From Thalassotalea sp. G2M2-11 (GTDB lineage: Bacteria; Pseudomonadota; Gammaproteobacteria; Enterobacterales; Alteromonadaceae), in NCBI RefSeq assembly GCF_017168195.1, contig NZ_JADNYL010000007.1, positions 1-45,733 of the forward strand: 45,733 nt of DNA, written 5' to 3'. The position numbers and the translations under genes were made by a program. Shown here piece after piece: positions 45,704-45,733 of the stretch; within the stretch, counting starts at the first letter, position 1; every line of letters starts with the position of its first letter. The notes beneath the pieces were generated by a model that was not told the origin of the DNA, searched no databases, and saw only the letters and a list, made by a program, of their open reading frames with translations.

Positions 45704-45733
45704 CAAGCAAATAAACAGGGACAATGGTCTTGC
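45699..45733 (+). repeat. attC site, right part cut by window end
   Basis: A CATAAC box overlaps the preceding stop codon and continues AAGCAAATAAACAGGGACAATGGTCTTGC, as at the start of the truncated site at 3204. Confidence 0.75.

Larger units (their letters stand above)
38589..45733. mobile_element. Complete chromosomal integron: intI, attI region and at least eleven cassettes
   Basis: The integrase gene is on the minus strand and the cassettes on the plus strand, the standard outward layout. At least eleven cassettes with well-preserved attC sites follow attI and continue past the window. It sits immediately after the icd terminator. Most sites share a sequence family (GCTTGCTCGGTTCCGCTTCGCTTCAC), the sign of a chromosomal rather than a clinical mobile integron. 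Confidence 0.95.

Overview
The window looks like the chromosome of a low-G+C marine gammaproteobacterium of the Alteromonadales, most likely Colwelliaceae (Colwellia/Thalassotalea type). The core genes support this: a monomeric NADP isocitrate dehydrogenase, the rluE-nudJ-mnmA-hflD-purB run, an rcsF-trmO pair, ppsR/ppsA next to a DAHP synthase, a ydiJ-type FAD/Fe-S dehydrogenase and a leucine-type dehydrogenase. The assignment is an inference from gene content and A+T richness; no rRNA or tRNA was seen.

Layout. (1) 1-12.7 kb is a same-strand array of about 20 small integron cassettes, each normally one ORF plus an attC site, with no integrase in view. It carries a PhzF-like isomerase, a frameshifted GNAT, a Blc lipocalin, a cold-shock protein with its own promoter and terminator, a G+C-richer NhaA antiporter, a membrane HExxH protein and many small membrane or exported proteins of unknown function. 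The attC sites are intact at the left and mostly decayed from about 4.3 kb rightward. (2) 12.8-25.3 kb holds core metabolism: secreted amidohydrolase, trmO-rcsF, DAHP synthase, ppsR/ppsA (PEP supply beside PEP use), a ThDP-dependent decarboxylase and a ydiJ-like dehydrogenase. (3) 25.3-30.4 kb holds a MarR regulator with a palindromic operator, a BetT-type BCCT transporter, a leucine-type dehydrogenase and two small genes. (4) 30.4-38.5 kb holds roxA, purB, hflD, mnmA, nudJ and rluE on the minus strand and icd on the plus strand. (5) 38.6-45.7 kb is a complete chromosomal integron: intI on the minus strand, a LexA-like box, an attI region, and eleven well-preserved plus-strand cassettes running off the window end.

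The main story is two cassette arrays in the same orientation, separated by about 26 kb of core and essential genes. They share near-identical attC sites (3683-3786 versus 41850-41953; 904-1008 versus 40240-40344), so they draw on one cassette pool, but only the right one has an integrase in the window. Most cassette genes lack promoters and would depend on read-through or the integron promoter. A few attC sites point to other sources: a Vibrio-type long attC behind the PhzF gene and a 72-bp short attC behind a protein with an Ada-like Cys motif. Other structures of note are a perfect 19-bp inverted repeat between the DAHP synthase gene and rcsF, and a perfect 10-bp inverted repeat holding the stop codons of the convergent marR and betT genes.
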